From: Fervidifonticultor_A tertius | GTDB lineage: Bacteria > Sysuimicrobiota > Sysuimicrobiia > Sysuimicrobiales > Humicultoraceae | NCBI GenBank assembly: GCA_031459235.1 | Contig: JAVKIY010000005.1 | Location: forward strand, 7,049-71,048 | DNA length: 64,000 nt | Direction of reading: 5' to 3' | Part shown: piece after piece, positions 34,191 through 42,597 of the stretch | Numbering within the stretch: position 1 is the stretch's first letter | Layout: each line of letters begins with the position of its first letter | Made by a program: the position numbers and the translations under genes | Notes under the pieces: generated by a model | What the model saw: only the letters and a program-made list of their open reading frames with translations | Databases searched by the model: none | What the model was told of the DNA's origin: nothing

Positions 34191-34221
34191 GGGCGGGGGC
34201 GGCGGGCCGCCGCCCCCGCCC
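34191..34221 (+). other. Perfect 14-bp GC hairpin between the binding-protein and ATPase genes
   Basis: The left arm (34191-34204, GGGCGGGGGCGGCG) and right arm (34208-34221) are exact reverse complements separated by GGC. It starts ten bases after the binding-protein stop and ends 19 bases before the ATPase start. There is no T-tract, so it is more likely a 3'-end stabiliser or partial attenuator inside the operon than a full terminator. Confidence 0.6.
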
Positions 34222-34239
34222 GCCGCGGGTGTTCGCCCC

Positions 34240-35091
34240 ATGACCGCCGCCGTGACCGCGCCGATCATCCGGCTGGAGGCCGTTTCGAAGACCTACGACC
34301 TGCCCCGCGCCGGCGCGCGCGGCGCCGCCGACCGCGCGCTCAACGTCGTCTACGACCTCTCGCTGGACGTCCAACCGCGGGAGTTCGTCTCGATCGTGGG
34401 GCCCTCGGGGTGCGGCAAGACCACCGCGCTGTTCATGCTGGCCGGGCTGCGCGAGGCCAGCGCGGGCCGCATCGAGGTCTGCGGCCGGCCGCCGCGGGAG
34501 GCTGTACGCGCGGGGCTCTCGAGCGTGATCTTCCAGCAGCCGGTGCTGTTCGAGTGGCTCACGGCCGAGGAGAACGTGCTGCTGCCGCTGCGCATGCGCG
34601 ACGCCCGCTGGTGGGCCTGGCCCGCGCGCCGGGGTCGCTACCTGGCCGCGGCGCGGCGCGCGCTCGAGACCGTCGAACTCTCCGGGTTCGAACACTACTA
34701 CCCGGACGCGCTGTCGGGCGGCATGCAGCAGCGCGTGGCGATCGCCCGCGCGCTCACGCTCGACCCCCAGGTGCTGCTCATGGACGAGCCTTTCGGCGCG
34801 CTGGACGAGATCACGCGCGACCGCATGAACCTGGAGCTGATCCGTCTGGCCGAGGCCCGCGGGCTCACCATCGTGTTCGTCACGCACTCGATCGAGGAGG
34901 CGGTCTTCCTCTCGGACCGTGTGGTCGTCATGAGCCGCGGGCCGTCGCCGGCCACGGGATCGAGCGTGGTGCGGGTGCTCGACGTCGGACTGCCCCACCC
35001 GCGGCAGCTCGCCCTCAAAGAGGAGCCGGCGTTCTTCCAGAAGGTGCGCGAGGGCCGCGAGGCGCTGCGCCAGACGCAGGGCGTGGCCTGA
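34240..35091 (+). CDS. ABC transporter ATP-binding protein, SsuB/TauB type
   Basis: A 283-aa ATPase with Walker A GPSGCGKTT (about residues 54-62), signature LSGGMQQRVAIARAL, Walker B VLLMDEPFGALDE and switch His in VFVTHSIEE. It energises the permease of the codA-linked importer. It contains an insertion, RWWAWPARRGRYLAAARRAL, between the Q-loop and signature, slightly longer than usual for the family. It is the last gene of the codA operon. The relic of a RidA gene lies immediately beyond its stop on the opposite strand. Confidence 0.92.
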   Translation: MTAAVTAPIIRLEAVSKTYDLPRAGARGAADRALNVVYDLSLDVQPREFVSIVGPSGCGKTTALFMLAGLREASAGRIEVCGRPPREAVRAGLSSVIFQQPVLFEWLTAEENVLLPLRMRDARWWAWPARRGRYLAAARRALETVELSGFEHYYPDALSGGMQQRVAIARALTLDPQVLLMDEPFGALDEITRDRMNLELIRLAEARGLTIVFVTHSIEEAVFLSDRVVVMSRGPSPATGSSVVRVLDVGLPHPRQLALKEEPAFFQKVREGREALRQTQGVA

Positions 35092-35097
35092 AGCCGC

Positions 35098-35396
35098 GCA
35101 GGCGCCCCTCTTCCTCGACCTCCAGCACCATCTCGATCTCGACCGCGATGTTCTGCGGTAGCGAGCCCGTCCCCACCGCCGAGCGCGCGTGCCGCCCGCC
35201 TCCCCGTAGAGCGCGACCAGCAGGTCCGCGGCGCCGTTGATCACCTGCGGCTGCTGCGCGAACTCGGGGTGCAGTGCACCATGCCGAGGAGCTTGACGAC
35301 GCGCCGGACCCGGTCCAGGTCGCCGATCGCCTCCTTCACCGAGGCCAGGCAGTTGAGTGTTCCCACCATCCTCTCGGTCTCGCCCCGGGGGCGGCC
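35098..35396 (-). pseudogene. Frameshifted, N-terminally truncated RidA-family (YjgF/YER057c) gene remnant
   Basis: Reading the minus strand, RidA-like sequence appears in three successive frames. The first is RMVGTLNCLASVKEAIGD... ending VVKLLGMVHCTP. After a one-base loss near 35266, EFAQQPQVINGAADLLVALY follows. After a second one-base loss near 35195, HARSAVGTGSLPQNIAVEIE follows, with MVLEVEEEGRLRG. These match the central and C-terminal RidA blocks (LDRVRRVVK, QPQVINGAADLLV, GRHARSAVG), including the conserved Arg of the active site. The N-terminal ~70 residues are missing. Intact RidA deaminates reactive enamine/imine intermediates. Sequencing indels cannot be fully excluded, but the lost N-terminus argues for a true pseudogene. 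The rest of 35092-35508 holds no other gene. Confidence 0.75.
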
Positions 35397-35508
35397 TCTT
35401 CCCCATCAGGCCCACCGGGGGTAATCTCTTGCCCAGATGGGCCGTTGCTACGCTGGTGCCTCCGCGACGCCACGGAGCCTCGCCGCATCGAGGAAGGAGT
35501 GGCCTGAC

Positions 35509-36282
35509 ATGCATGCGATCCGTCCAGCCCTGGCCGCGGCGCGCCGCGCCGCCGGCCCGCTCGTTCTGGCGCTCGCCGCTGCCCTGGCGGGCGCCGCGGC
35601 GCCACCGCTGACGGGCGCCCAGTCCACCACCACCCCCGTCAGCATCGTCGGCAAGCTGCGCGAGCTGAACCAGGCCGCGGTCGAGATCCGCCACATCGCG
35701 TTCACCCCGTCGGTCGGCGCGGTCATCCTGCACGGCCGGAACGACGCGACCTGGATCCGCGTGCCCACGAGCACCGGCGACAAGCTGCGCGAGCTCATCA
35801 ATGCGGGATCGCTGATCCGCTACGTCGCTTTCGCCCCGGACGGCGGGTGGGTGATCTTGCACGGCACGAACGAGGCCACCTGGAACGGCATCCCCACAGC
35901 CCTCGCTGACAAGATCCGCGAGCTCTACGGCGCCGGCAACCAGATGAAGGCCGTGGCCTTCACCCCCTCCGGCGGCTGGATCATCCTGCACGGCGGCAAC
36001 GGCGCCAACTGGAGCACGGTGCCGCAGACCGCGGTGGACAAACTGCGCGAACTCAACCAGGCGGGCGAGACCTTCCGGGGCATCGCCTTCTCCGCCGGCG
36101 GCTGGGTCCTGCTCCACGGCGCCAACGAGGCCACCTGGAACGGCATCCCGCAGGGGACCGCCGATAAGATCCGCGAGCTCTACGCCGCCGGCAACCAGAT
36201 GAAGCAGATCGCCTTCACCTCGGCGGGCGGCTGGATCATCCTGCACGGCACGAACGCCGCCGTGTGGAGCAACGTGCCCTAG
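35509..36282 (+). CDS. Secreted protein with five 43-residue tandem repeats
   Basis: A 257-aa protein with an N-terminal signal region (RAAGPLVLALAAALAGAAAP, residues 13-32). Five repeats begin at Lys49, 92, 135, 178 and 220 with the pattern K[LI]REL..AG....[VI]AFTP.GGW[IV]ILHG.N.A.W..[VI]P...[AV]D. Each repeat looks like one beta-hairpin-rich blade with a short helix (KLREL). Repeats 3 and 5, and 2 and 4, are nearly identical (KIRELYGAGNQMK versus KIRELYAAGNQMK), including at DNA level, suggesting recent duplication of a two-repeat unit. No named family was recognised. It may be an extracellular or periplasmic binding scaffold. Its TAG stop shares the CTAG tetramer with the convergent DUF1116 gene. 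Confidence 0.75.
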   Translation: MHAIRPALAAARRAAGPLVLALAAALAGAAAPPLTGAQSTTTPVSIVGKLRELNQAAVEIRHIAFTPSVGAVILHGRNDATWIRVPTSTGDKLRELINAGSLIRYVAFAPDGGWVILHGTNEATWNGIPTALADKIRELYGAGNQMKAVAFTPSGGWIILHGGNGANWSTVPQTAVDKLRELNQAGETFRGIAFSAGGWVLLHGANEATWNGIPQGTADKIRELYAAGNQMKQIAFTSAGGWIILHGTNAAVWSNVP

Positions 36283-37520
36283 CGGCCCAGCGCCTCCGCC
36301 ATCGCCTCGACGGCCTGCTCAAAGCAGGCCATCGGCGGCCGCACGAGCCCGGCGCCGATCTGGCCGACGCCCGGGCGGTGGTGCGCGATCCCGGTGTTGA
36401 CCCGCGGGGTGAGGCCGGTGCGCACGACCTTGCGGATATCGATGCCCGTGGGCGTGCCCCGGAAGTCGAGCGGCGGCAGCCCGAAGGCCGGGTTCTCGCC
36501 GACCGTAATCTCGTACATCTCGAGCGTGGCGGCGACGGCCTCGGCGGGCGTGCCCCCGACGAACTTGACAATCGCCGGGGCGGCCGCCATGGCGAAGGCG
36601 CCGATGCCGGCGGTCTCCGTGATGGTGGAATCGCCGATGTCCGGGTTGGCGTCGGCGGCGGAGAATCCCGGGAAGTAGAGGCCGACCGGGACCTCGGCGG
36701 GCGCGACGAACCAGCGGTCGCCTAGCCCGCTGACGCGGATGCCGAAGTCCGTGCCGTTGCGCGCCATGCAGGTCACGACCGTACTTCCGGCCACCCCGTG
36801 GGCCGCGTCCATGGTGACCTTGCAGGCGGCCATGACCGGGTTCAGCACCGCCAGGTCGTTGTCGGCGAAGTAGCGCAGCACCGCCTCGAGCGCCTCGGCT
36901 GGTAGCCCGACGCGCGCCAGGTGCGGCGCGAGCAGCCGGCCGAAGAGCGCCGAGCCGGCGCGGTTGCGGTTGTGTCCTTCGTCGCCCATCGTGAGCTGCT
37001 GGGCGATGAGGCTCTTGAGGTCGAGCCCGCCCATGCGCGCCAGGGCGTCAGCGACCGCGGGGCCCAGCACGTCGTTCATCCAGCGCAGCCGCGCGAGTAC
37101 GTCGCCGGCGTAGGCGCCGTAGCGGAGCACCTTGCCGTAGCCCTCGTTCAGGTTGGAGTAGGCCCGCGCGCCCGACCCCCGGTCCTCCACAACGTACACC
37201 TGCATCGAGGCCGTGGTCACGCCGGCCATGGGTCCCACGGCGGCGTGGTGGTGGCAGGGTGCGAGCCGCACGTCGCCGCGCTCCACCAGGGCGACAGCCT
37301 CGGCCTCGGTCGCCGCGAGCCCCTCGAAGAGCAGTCCGCCGATCACCGCCCCGCGCAGCGGCCCGGACGCGCGGTCCCACGTCACCGGTGGCCCGGCGTG
37401 GAGGATGAGGTCGGGCCGCATGCCCGGAATGACGTCCCGGGCGGGCGCGACGCCGACGAGCGCGGGCTGCGCGCCCAGAATGCGGTCGAGGGCGATCTGG
37501 TTGGCGGCGTTGATGTCCAT
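36279..37520 (-). CDS. allG: DUF1116 protein, YlbE/AllG-like (oxamate carbamoyltransferase component)
   Basis: A 413-aa DUF1116 protein beginning MDINAANQIALDRI. Family-typical stretches are GVAPARDVIPGM, HAGPPVTWDR, CHHHAAVGPMAGV, LTMGDEGHNRN and GAGLVRPPMACF. YlbE of E. coli belongs here and, as AllG, was reported to act with AllF (FdrA) and AllH in oxamate carbamoyltransferase, which cleaves oxalurate with phosphate to oxamate and carbamoyl phosphate. It starts at the base directly after the fdrA stop, so the two are co-transcribed. The third partner, DUF2877, is encoded at 25037-25894. Confidence 0.82.
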   Translation of the reverse strand: MDINAANQIALDRILGAQPALVGVAPARDVIPGMRPDLILHAGPPVTWDRASGPLRGAVIGGLLFEGLAATEAEAVALVERGDVRLAPCHHHAAVGPMAGVTTASMQVYVVEDRGSGARAYSNLNEGYGKVLRYGAYAGDVLARLRWMNDVLGPAVADALARMGGLDLKSLIAQQLTMGDEGHNRNRAGSALFGRLLAPHLARVGLPAEALEAVLRYFADNDLAVLNPVMAACKVTMDAAHGVAGSTVVTCMARNGTDFGIRVSGLGDRWFVAPAEVPVGLYFPGFSAADANPDIGDSTITETAGIGAFAMAAAPAIVKFVGGTPAEAVAATLEMYEITVGENPAFGLPPLDFRGTPTGIDIRKVVRTGLTPRVNTGIAHHRPGVGQIGAGLVRPPMACFEQAVEAMAEALGR

Positions 37521-39287
37521 CTATGCCTCCAGCCGGTCCAGCAGGTCCATCAGGTGCGGCTTGCCGCCCGCGGGCGGCCGCCAGTCCACCGCGACCACCG
37601 GCACCCCTTGGGTCTGCAGGCTCTCCGTGAACAGGTCCAGCCCGACAGAGATCACCGCGGGGCGCCCGGCCAGCAGGCTGGCGATCGGCCCGACCTCGGG
37701 CCACGGCGGTGGAACGGCTGCCGGCGCGACGCGCGACGGCGTCCACGCCGCGCGGGGGGCGCCGCGGCCCTCCAGCACGAGCCCGGCGAGCCGCGCGGCG
37801 CGCGCGTTGCTGTCCTCGACCAGCATGCCGGCCTCGGCCAGAACCTCGCGCTGCGCCGCGGCGTCCTGGGGATCCTCGTCGGTGCCGCACACCGAGCCCA
37901 CGACCACCAAGTAGCGGCCGGCCCGGCGGGCCGCCTCGCGCACCTCGCGTAGCACGGGGGCGAGCGCGGTCGCCGGATCGGGGTGCGCGCCGTAGCCCAG
38001 CACAACGTCGAGGTCGATGACCGCGGTCTCGGGATCGGCCGCCTCCTGCCGCAGGCGTTGCAGGCGCAGGGTCGGGTCGAGCATCGGGTGCAGGCGACCC
38101 TGGGTGAACTCGTCCCCGCCCATGTCCACCACCGCGTGCCCGCGGCTGCGGGTCACCGGGTCGAGGACGTCCTCGGGCACCAGGGGCGCATTGGAGTAGA
38201 TCGGGCCGATGTGCGGTCGAAGCAGGACCAGCGTCTCGTAGCACAGCGTGCCACCGGAGAACAGGCCTCGCAGGTAGCGCGCACCCGCGTGCAGGCGCGC
38301 GGCCTCCTGGGCCGGCAGGCCGCGCAGCGCCGGGGGACCCGGATCACCGCCGCCCACGAGCCGCACAGCCTGACGCGCCGCGTCCTCCAGGCTGACTGCA
38401 GCGTGAACGTTGCCGCCGGCGGCGACCTGCGCGCCCAGAAACGCCACGACGACGGGCTTGCCGCATGCCGCCGCGGCGGCCAGCACCGTCGCCGCGACCG
38501 CCGGCGCCGGCGGCTTGCTGACCAGCACGATGACCGCGGTCGCCGGGTCCAGGGCGAGCGCCCGCAGCCCCTGGAGCATCGTCACACCGCCCACCGCCTC
38601 GGAGAGGTCGCGGCTCCCGGTGCCGATGGCGTGGGTGATGCCGGCGCCGAACCGGTGGATGAGGGACGTGACTTCCTGGAGCCCGGTGCCGGCCGCGCCG
38701 ACGAGCCCGATGCGGCCGGCGCGCACGCGGTTGGCGAACCCGAGCGCGGCGCCCGCGATGATCGCGGTGCCGCAGTCCGGGCCCATCAACAGCAGGCCCG
38801 CGGCGCGGCTGCGGGCCTTGAGCTCGATCTCGTGCTCGAGCGGGACGTTGTCGGAAAACAGCAGGACGTGCAGCCCTTCGTCGAGGGCCTCGGCGGCGAC
38901 CGCCCGCGCGAACCGGCCGGGGACCGAGACGAGTGCGAGCCGCGCCTGTGGGAGCTGCCGGCGCGCCGCAGCGATGGTCTTCGGCCGGTAGGCGCCGCCC
39001 CCGGCGGTCTCGCGCCGCCGCACCAGCGCCTCCTGCGCGCGAGCCACCGCGGCCTCGGCCTGCTGGAGGGTCGCGGCGCGCGCGGCCACAACCAGATCGT
39101 CGGGGCCTGCGCGGTCCAGGTCGGGAAAGGCCAGCCCACCCTCGCGCAGGAGCGCCTTGTTGGCCTCGGTCGCCATGACGACGCCGGCCTCCTCGACGCC
39201 GGGCAACTCGCGCGCCTCGCGCTGCGCGAGCATCAGGGCCACGGAGTCGAAGTAGGCGCTGCGGCGGACGATCCCGACGACGGGCAC
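37521..39287 (-). CDS. fdrA: FdrA/AllF acyl-CoA-synthetase-like protein (oxamate carbamoyltransferase component)
   Basis: A 588-aa FdrA-family protein with two succinyl-CoA-synthetase-like Rossmann halves. The first has LLLMGPDCGTAIIAG, then RIGLVGAAGTGLQEV and the loop THAIGTGSRDLSEAVGG. The C-terminal half includes VDMGGDEFTQGRLHPM, VLGYGAHPDPA and a VVVGSVCGTDEDPQ segment. FdrA homologues handle carbamoyl or acyl phosphates; AllF with AllG/AllH is reported to make carbamoyl phosphate from oxalurate. The ATG at 39287 gives the usual N-terminus (VVGIVRRSAYFDSV). It is followed without a gap by the DUF1116 gene, forming the conserved fdrA-ylbE pair. Confidence 0.87.
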   Translation of the reverse strand: MPVVGIVRRSAYFDSVALMLAQREARELPGVEEAGVVMATEANKALLREGGLAFPDLDRAGPDDLVVAARAATLQQAEAAVARAQEALVRRRETAGGGAYRPKTIAAARRQLPQARLALVSVPGRFARAVAAEALDEGLHVLLFSDNVPLEHEIELKARSRAAGLLLMGPDCGTAIIAGAALGFANRVRAGRIGLVGAAGTGLQEVTSLIHRFGAGITHAIGTGSRDLSEAVGGVTMLQGLRALALDPATAVIVLVSKPPAPAVAATVLAAAAACGKPVVVAFLGAQVAAGGNVHAAVSLEDAARQAVRLVGGGDPGPPALRGLPAQEAARLHAGARYLRGLFSGGTLCYETLVLLRPHIGPIYSNAPLVPEDVLDPVTRSRGHAVVDMGGDEFTQGRLHPMLDPTLRLQRLRQEAADPETAVIDLDVVLGYGAHPDPATALAPVLREVREAARRAGRYLVVVGSVCGTDEDPQDAAAQREVLAEAGMLVEDSNARAARLAGLVLEGRGAPRAAWTPSRVAPAAVPPPWPEVGPIASLLAGRPAVISVGLDLFTESLQTQGVPVVAVDWRPPAGGKPHLMDLLDRLEA

Positions 39288-39323
39288 GCGTGGGCTCCCC
39301 CCGAGGCCGCGCCCCGGCCGCGG

Positions 39324-40649
39324 CTAGGGCGTGCCGGTGGACGGCAGCGCCTGCGCGGTCTGTGTGAGCATCGCCACGGCGCGATTGAGCGGCGCGTCGT
39401 CCGGGCTGCCGATCGGCCCGGTGAAGGACACCTCGATGTCCGGGGGCAGCCCGCGGCCCTCGATGTCGCGGCCGGCGGGCGTGACATACCGGGACACGGT
39501 CACGCGCATGCCGCTGCCGTCGCGCAGGCGGTAGACCGCCTGAACCGTGGCCTTGCCATACGTGCGTGTCCCGATAAGTTTGACACCCGCGTCCTGGAGC
39601 GCGCCGGCCACGACCTCCGAGGCGCTGGCGCTCCCCCGGTCCACGAGCACGACGAGCGGGCCGGTGTACCGCGGCGCGCGCGGCCGCACCACATAGGCGG
39701 TGGACTGGCCCCGACCGCTCTCCAGCGTGACCACGACCCCGGCCTCCAGGAAGTGGCTCGCGATGTTGACCGCCGCCTCGAGCAGGCCGCCCGGGTTGCC
39801 GCGCATGTCGAGCACGATGCCCCGCGCGCCCTGCTCAAGCAGCGCCCGCAGGCCCTCGGCCACCAGCGCGTCCGAGCCCTGCGTGAACTGGGCCAGCCGA
39901 AGATAGCCGACCCCGGAGCCCAGGATGCGGGTGGTCACGACGCGTGGCGAGATCCGACGGCGCTCGATTGTCAGGGTGACGGGCTCAACCTGGCCGTTGC
40001 GCTGGAGCCGGAGGGTGACCGTCGTGCCCTCGGCCCCCCGAATCATCTGACTGACCTCTTCCAGCGAGCGCCCCGCGGTCGGCACCCCGTCCACCGCCAG
40101 GATGACGTCGCCCCCCCGCACGCCCGCCTCGCCCGCGGGTGAGTTCTCGAGCACGTCGGTGATCACCGGCTGGCCGGCGCGATCCTCGATGACGATGCCG
40201 ATGCCGACGAACTCCTCGCGGCCGATGCGGCGGTTGAACTGCGCGAACGCCTCGGGCGTATAGAACGCGCTGTTGGGATCGCGAAGCGCCGCCACCATGC
40301 CGGCGATCGCGGCGTGGGCGGCCTGGGCCGGCCGGCGCGACAGCGCGCGGGTGGCCTCGATGCGATGCAGCACCTGATCGACGTCGGTGCGCTCGTCGCC
40401 GGTCAGCGTCAACGCGCCCAGCGACGCCGGGGCCTGGCCCTCTTCGCGGAGGAACTGCCGCAGCCCGGCATCGGCGCCCTGGAGGAGCGTCTCGACCGGC
40501 GGGCGGGCGAGCGCCTCGTCCCGGAGGACGCGGTACGCCTCGACGAAGACCAGCGCGCCGACATCCGTGGACTGCGCGGCGGCGGCGGGCGCGAGCAGCC
40601 CCACGATGAGGACGAGCGTAACGAGCAGGTGCGTCAATCGCGTGCGCAT
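39324..40649 (-). CDS. ctpA: S41-family C-terminal processing peptidase (CtpA-like)
   Basis: A 441-aa periplasmic serine protease. It has a signal peptide (HLLVTLVLIVGLLAPAAAAQ, residues 7-26), a PDZ domain at about 145-230 (FVGIGIVIEDRAGQPVITDV, GEAGVRGGDVILAVDG) and the peptidase core with DMRGNPGGLL. The catalytic pair is Ser342 in GSASASEVVAGALQD and Lys366 in YGKATVQ. CtpA-type enzymes cleave C-termini of periplasmic or outer-membrane proteins. ATG 40649 places the signal peptide at the N-terminus. It follows the tolC gene by 125 bases in the same direction, without an obvious terminator between. Confidence 0.92.
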   Translation of the reverse strand: MRTRLTHLLVTLVLIVGLLAPAAAAQSTDVGALVFVEAYRVLRDEALARPPVETLLQGADAGLRQFLREEGQAPASLGALTLTGDERTDVDQVLHRIEATRALSRRPAQAAHAAIAGMVAALRDPNSAFYTPEAFAQFNRRIGREEFVGIGIVIEDRAGQPVITDVLENSPAGEAGVRGGDVILAVDGVPTAGRSLEEVSQMIRGAEGTTVTLRLQRNGQVEPVTLTIERRRISPRVVTTRILGSGVGYLRLAQFTQGSDALVAEGLRALLEQGARGIVLDMRGNPGGLLEAAVNIASHFLEAGVVVTLESGRGQSTAYVVRPRAPRYTGPLVVLVDRGSASASEVVAGALQDAGVKLIGTRTYGKATVQAVYRLRDGSGMRVTVSRYVTPAGRDIEGRGLPPDIEVSFTGPIGSPDDAPLNRAVAMLTQTAQALPSTGTP

Positions 40650-40774
40650 GTCCGGCCTCCGACCCGGGCGTTCAGCGTCAGGTTCGTCGCCGCGACCCGA
40701 ACCGCCTGCCGGGCGTCGAACCGCCGTGGCCTTCCCATACCCTACCATCGGCCCCTTCAGGCCGCTTTCCGGCT

Positions 40775-42043
40775 TCAGATGGCGCCGTCCACCACGGAGC
40801 GACCGAGCGCATAGCGGAGCGCGATCACCCCTGCCACCTCATCGAACTCGGCCGAGGCCAACGTGACCTCCGCCGCCACCAGGGCGGTCTGCGCGTCCAC
40901 CACCTCGAGGATTGACCCGGCGCCGGCGGCGTAGCGGCCCTGCGCGAGCCGCAGGGACTCCTGCGCGAACGCGAGACCGGCTCGGGCGCTGGCGATGCGG
41001 GCGCGCGCGTTGCCGACGGCAAGCAGCGCGGCCACGGCCTGCTGCTGCGCGGTCAACCGCGCCGCGGCCAGCCGCGCCCTCGCCGCGGCGACGGCCGCGG
41101 AGGCCGCCTCGACCTGCGCCTGCACCCGGCCGGCATCCGCCAGCGGCAGGCTGACCGTCCCGCCAACCGTGTAGGTCGTGTTGGTGCTCGGGGTGATGCC
41201 CTGGGAGACGCTGCCGCTCAGGCTCACGCGGAGCCCGTTGCCCGCCTGGGCGAGGGCCAGCCCCGCCTCCGCCGCCTCCAGGTCGGCCTGCGCACGGCGC
41301 ACGTCCGGCCGCTGCTCGACGAGCTCCGCCAGCGCGGCGGCGCTCACGGTCACCAGCGGGACGGCGGGCGCCGCGGCCACCGCGATCGGCGCGAGCGGCG
41401 GGCTGCCCAGGGCGGCGTTGAGCTGCGCGCGGCTCTGATCGGCCGCGTTCCGCGCCGCGATGAGCTCACCCTCGGCCGCCGTCAGGGTCGCCTGCGCGCG
41501 CACGACGTCGGCCCGGGGCACCACGCCCGCGGCGAACTGCCCCTCCGCCAGGCGCAGCAACTCGCGGTTCTGCACGACTGCCTGTTCGCGCTGCACTACG
41601 GCCCGCTCGGCCCGGAGCACCGCGACGTAGGCCAGGGCCGCGGTCTGGGCGACGTCCTGGCGGGCGGCGTCCAGGGCGAGCCGCGCCGCGCGCAGGTTCG
41701 CCTCGGCCTGGCGCACTGCGAGCGCGGTCTGGTTGCTGTCGTAGACCACGTAGGACGCGGCGACACCGATGCTGCTCGAGAACCCGGCGGAGGTCGCGGT
41801 CCCGCCAGCCTGGGAGGCACCGCCCGAGGCCGAGACCGTCGGTCCCCGGCCGGCGCGGGCCAGGGCCACGCTGGCCTCGGCCGAACGCACGACCTGGCTC
41901 GCGGCGAGGACCGCAGGATTGCGGTCGACCGCCGCGGCCACCACGTCGGCGAGGCTCATCGGCCGTGGCACCTGCGCGGCCGCCGGGGTCCCGCCGGCGG
42001 TGGCGCCCAGCAGCATGAGGACGAACAGCGCACACGTGCGCAT
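40775..42043 (-). CDS. TolC-family outer-membrane efflux channel
   Basis: A 422-aa protein with a signal peptide (MRTCALFVLMLLGATAGG, cleavage near PAAAQ, ~residue 24) and the internally duplicated OEP helices. These include long Ala-rich coiled-coil segments (RQAEANLRAARLALDAARQD, and a second set near ARARLAAARLTAQQQ) and Asn-Pro after MSLADVVAAAVDRNPAV. It forms a trimeric outer-membrane/periplasmic duct. As the last gene of the MacA-MacB-like run it probably completes a tripartite exporter. Its presence shows the organism has an outer membrane. Confidence 0.92.
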   Translation of the reverse strand: MRTCALFVLMLLGATAGGTPAAAQVPRPMSLADVVAAAVDRNPAVLAASQVVRSAEASVALARAGRGPTVSASGGASQAGGTATSAGFSSSIGVAASYVVYDSNQTALAVRQAEANLRAARLALDAARQDVAQTAALAYVAVLRAERAVVQREQAVVQNRELLRLAEGQFAAGVVPRADVVRAQATLTAAEGELIAARNAADQSRAQLNAALGSPPLAPIAVAAAPAVPLVTVSAAALAELVEQRPDVRRAQADLEAAEAGLALAQAGNGLRVSLSGSVSQGITPSTNTTYTVGGTVSLPLADAGRVQAQVEAASAAVAAARARLAAARLTAQQQAVAALLAVGNARARIASARAGLAFAQESLRLAQGRYAAGAGSILEVVDAQTALVAAEVTLASAEFDEVAGVIALRYALGRSVVDGAI

Positions 42044-42075
42044 GCGGAGCCTCCTGACGCCTCGTCCGGGGAGTG

Positions 42076-42576
42076 CTACTGCATTCGCTGCTCGAGCGAC
42101 CGGATCATGCCGTCGAACAGGCGCGCCCGCAGTTGGGCCCGCCGCTCCTCGGACGCGGCGGCCTGCCCACCGGGCCCGAGCGGCGAGAAGCCAAACGGCC
42201 TGGGCCCCGGCGGGCGGACGCCGTCTGTGGCCTCGGCGCGCTCGCGGAACCGCCGGCGTGCCTCACGCAGCGCCTCGACCTGTTCCGGGGTGAGCGCCGC
42301 GCGGATCGACCGCGCGAGTGACGCGGCCGCGCGCACGTCGCCGGCCGGGACGTCGCGTAGCGCCCGCAGGAGCGGCAGGATGGTCGCGATCTGCTCCCTC
42401 GTCAGCCTGGTCTGTGGCCTCGACTCCAGCACCCGCAGCGCGACCAGCGTCGCCATCGCGGGGTCGCGCCGCCCGCCGGCCTCGGCGGGGGGCCGCTGCT
42501 GCGTGTAGTACCAGGCGGCGCCCGCCGCGACGACCACGGCCGCCGCGCCTGCCACTGCCAGCCACCTGCGCGTCAT
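42076..42576 (-). CDS. Spy/CpxP-like (LTXXQ) periplasmic or membrane-anchored protein
   Basis: A 166-aa protein with an N-terminal hydrophobic anchor (AVAGAAAVVVAAGAAWYY, about residues 7-24). Two LTxEQ-like motifs follow: LTREQIATILPLL and LTPEQVEALREARRRF. This pattern is typical of Spy/CpxP-type periplasmic chaperone or stress-sensing proteins, which are largely helical. No cleavage site is obvious, so it may stay anchored. It lies between the MacB-like permease (21-base gap) and tolC (32-base gap) in the exporter operon, a position suggesting a role in sensing or protecting the efflux system. No catalytic residues are expected. Confidence 0.65.
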   Translation of the reverse strand: MTRRWLAVAGAAAVVVAAGAAWYYTQQRPPAEAGGRRDPAMATLVALRVLESRPQTRLTREQIATILPLLRALRDVPAGDVRAAASLARSIRAALTPEQVEALREARRRFRERAEATDGVRPPGPRPFGFSPLGPGGQAAASEERRAQLRARLFDGMIRSLEQRMQ

Positions 42577-42597
42577 CGTCTCCTCCGCTCCACGGCG

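Noticed and set aside
34135..36246. 703-codon minus-strand open frame across the ABC ATPase and repeat-protein genes
   Set aside because: Only one short stretch (EFAQQPQVINGAADLLVALY) is protein-like, and it belongs to the frameshifted RidA relic. The rest is antisense of real genes.
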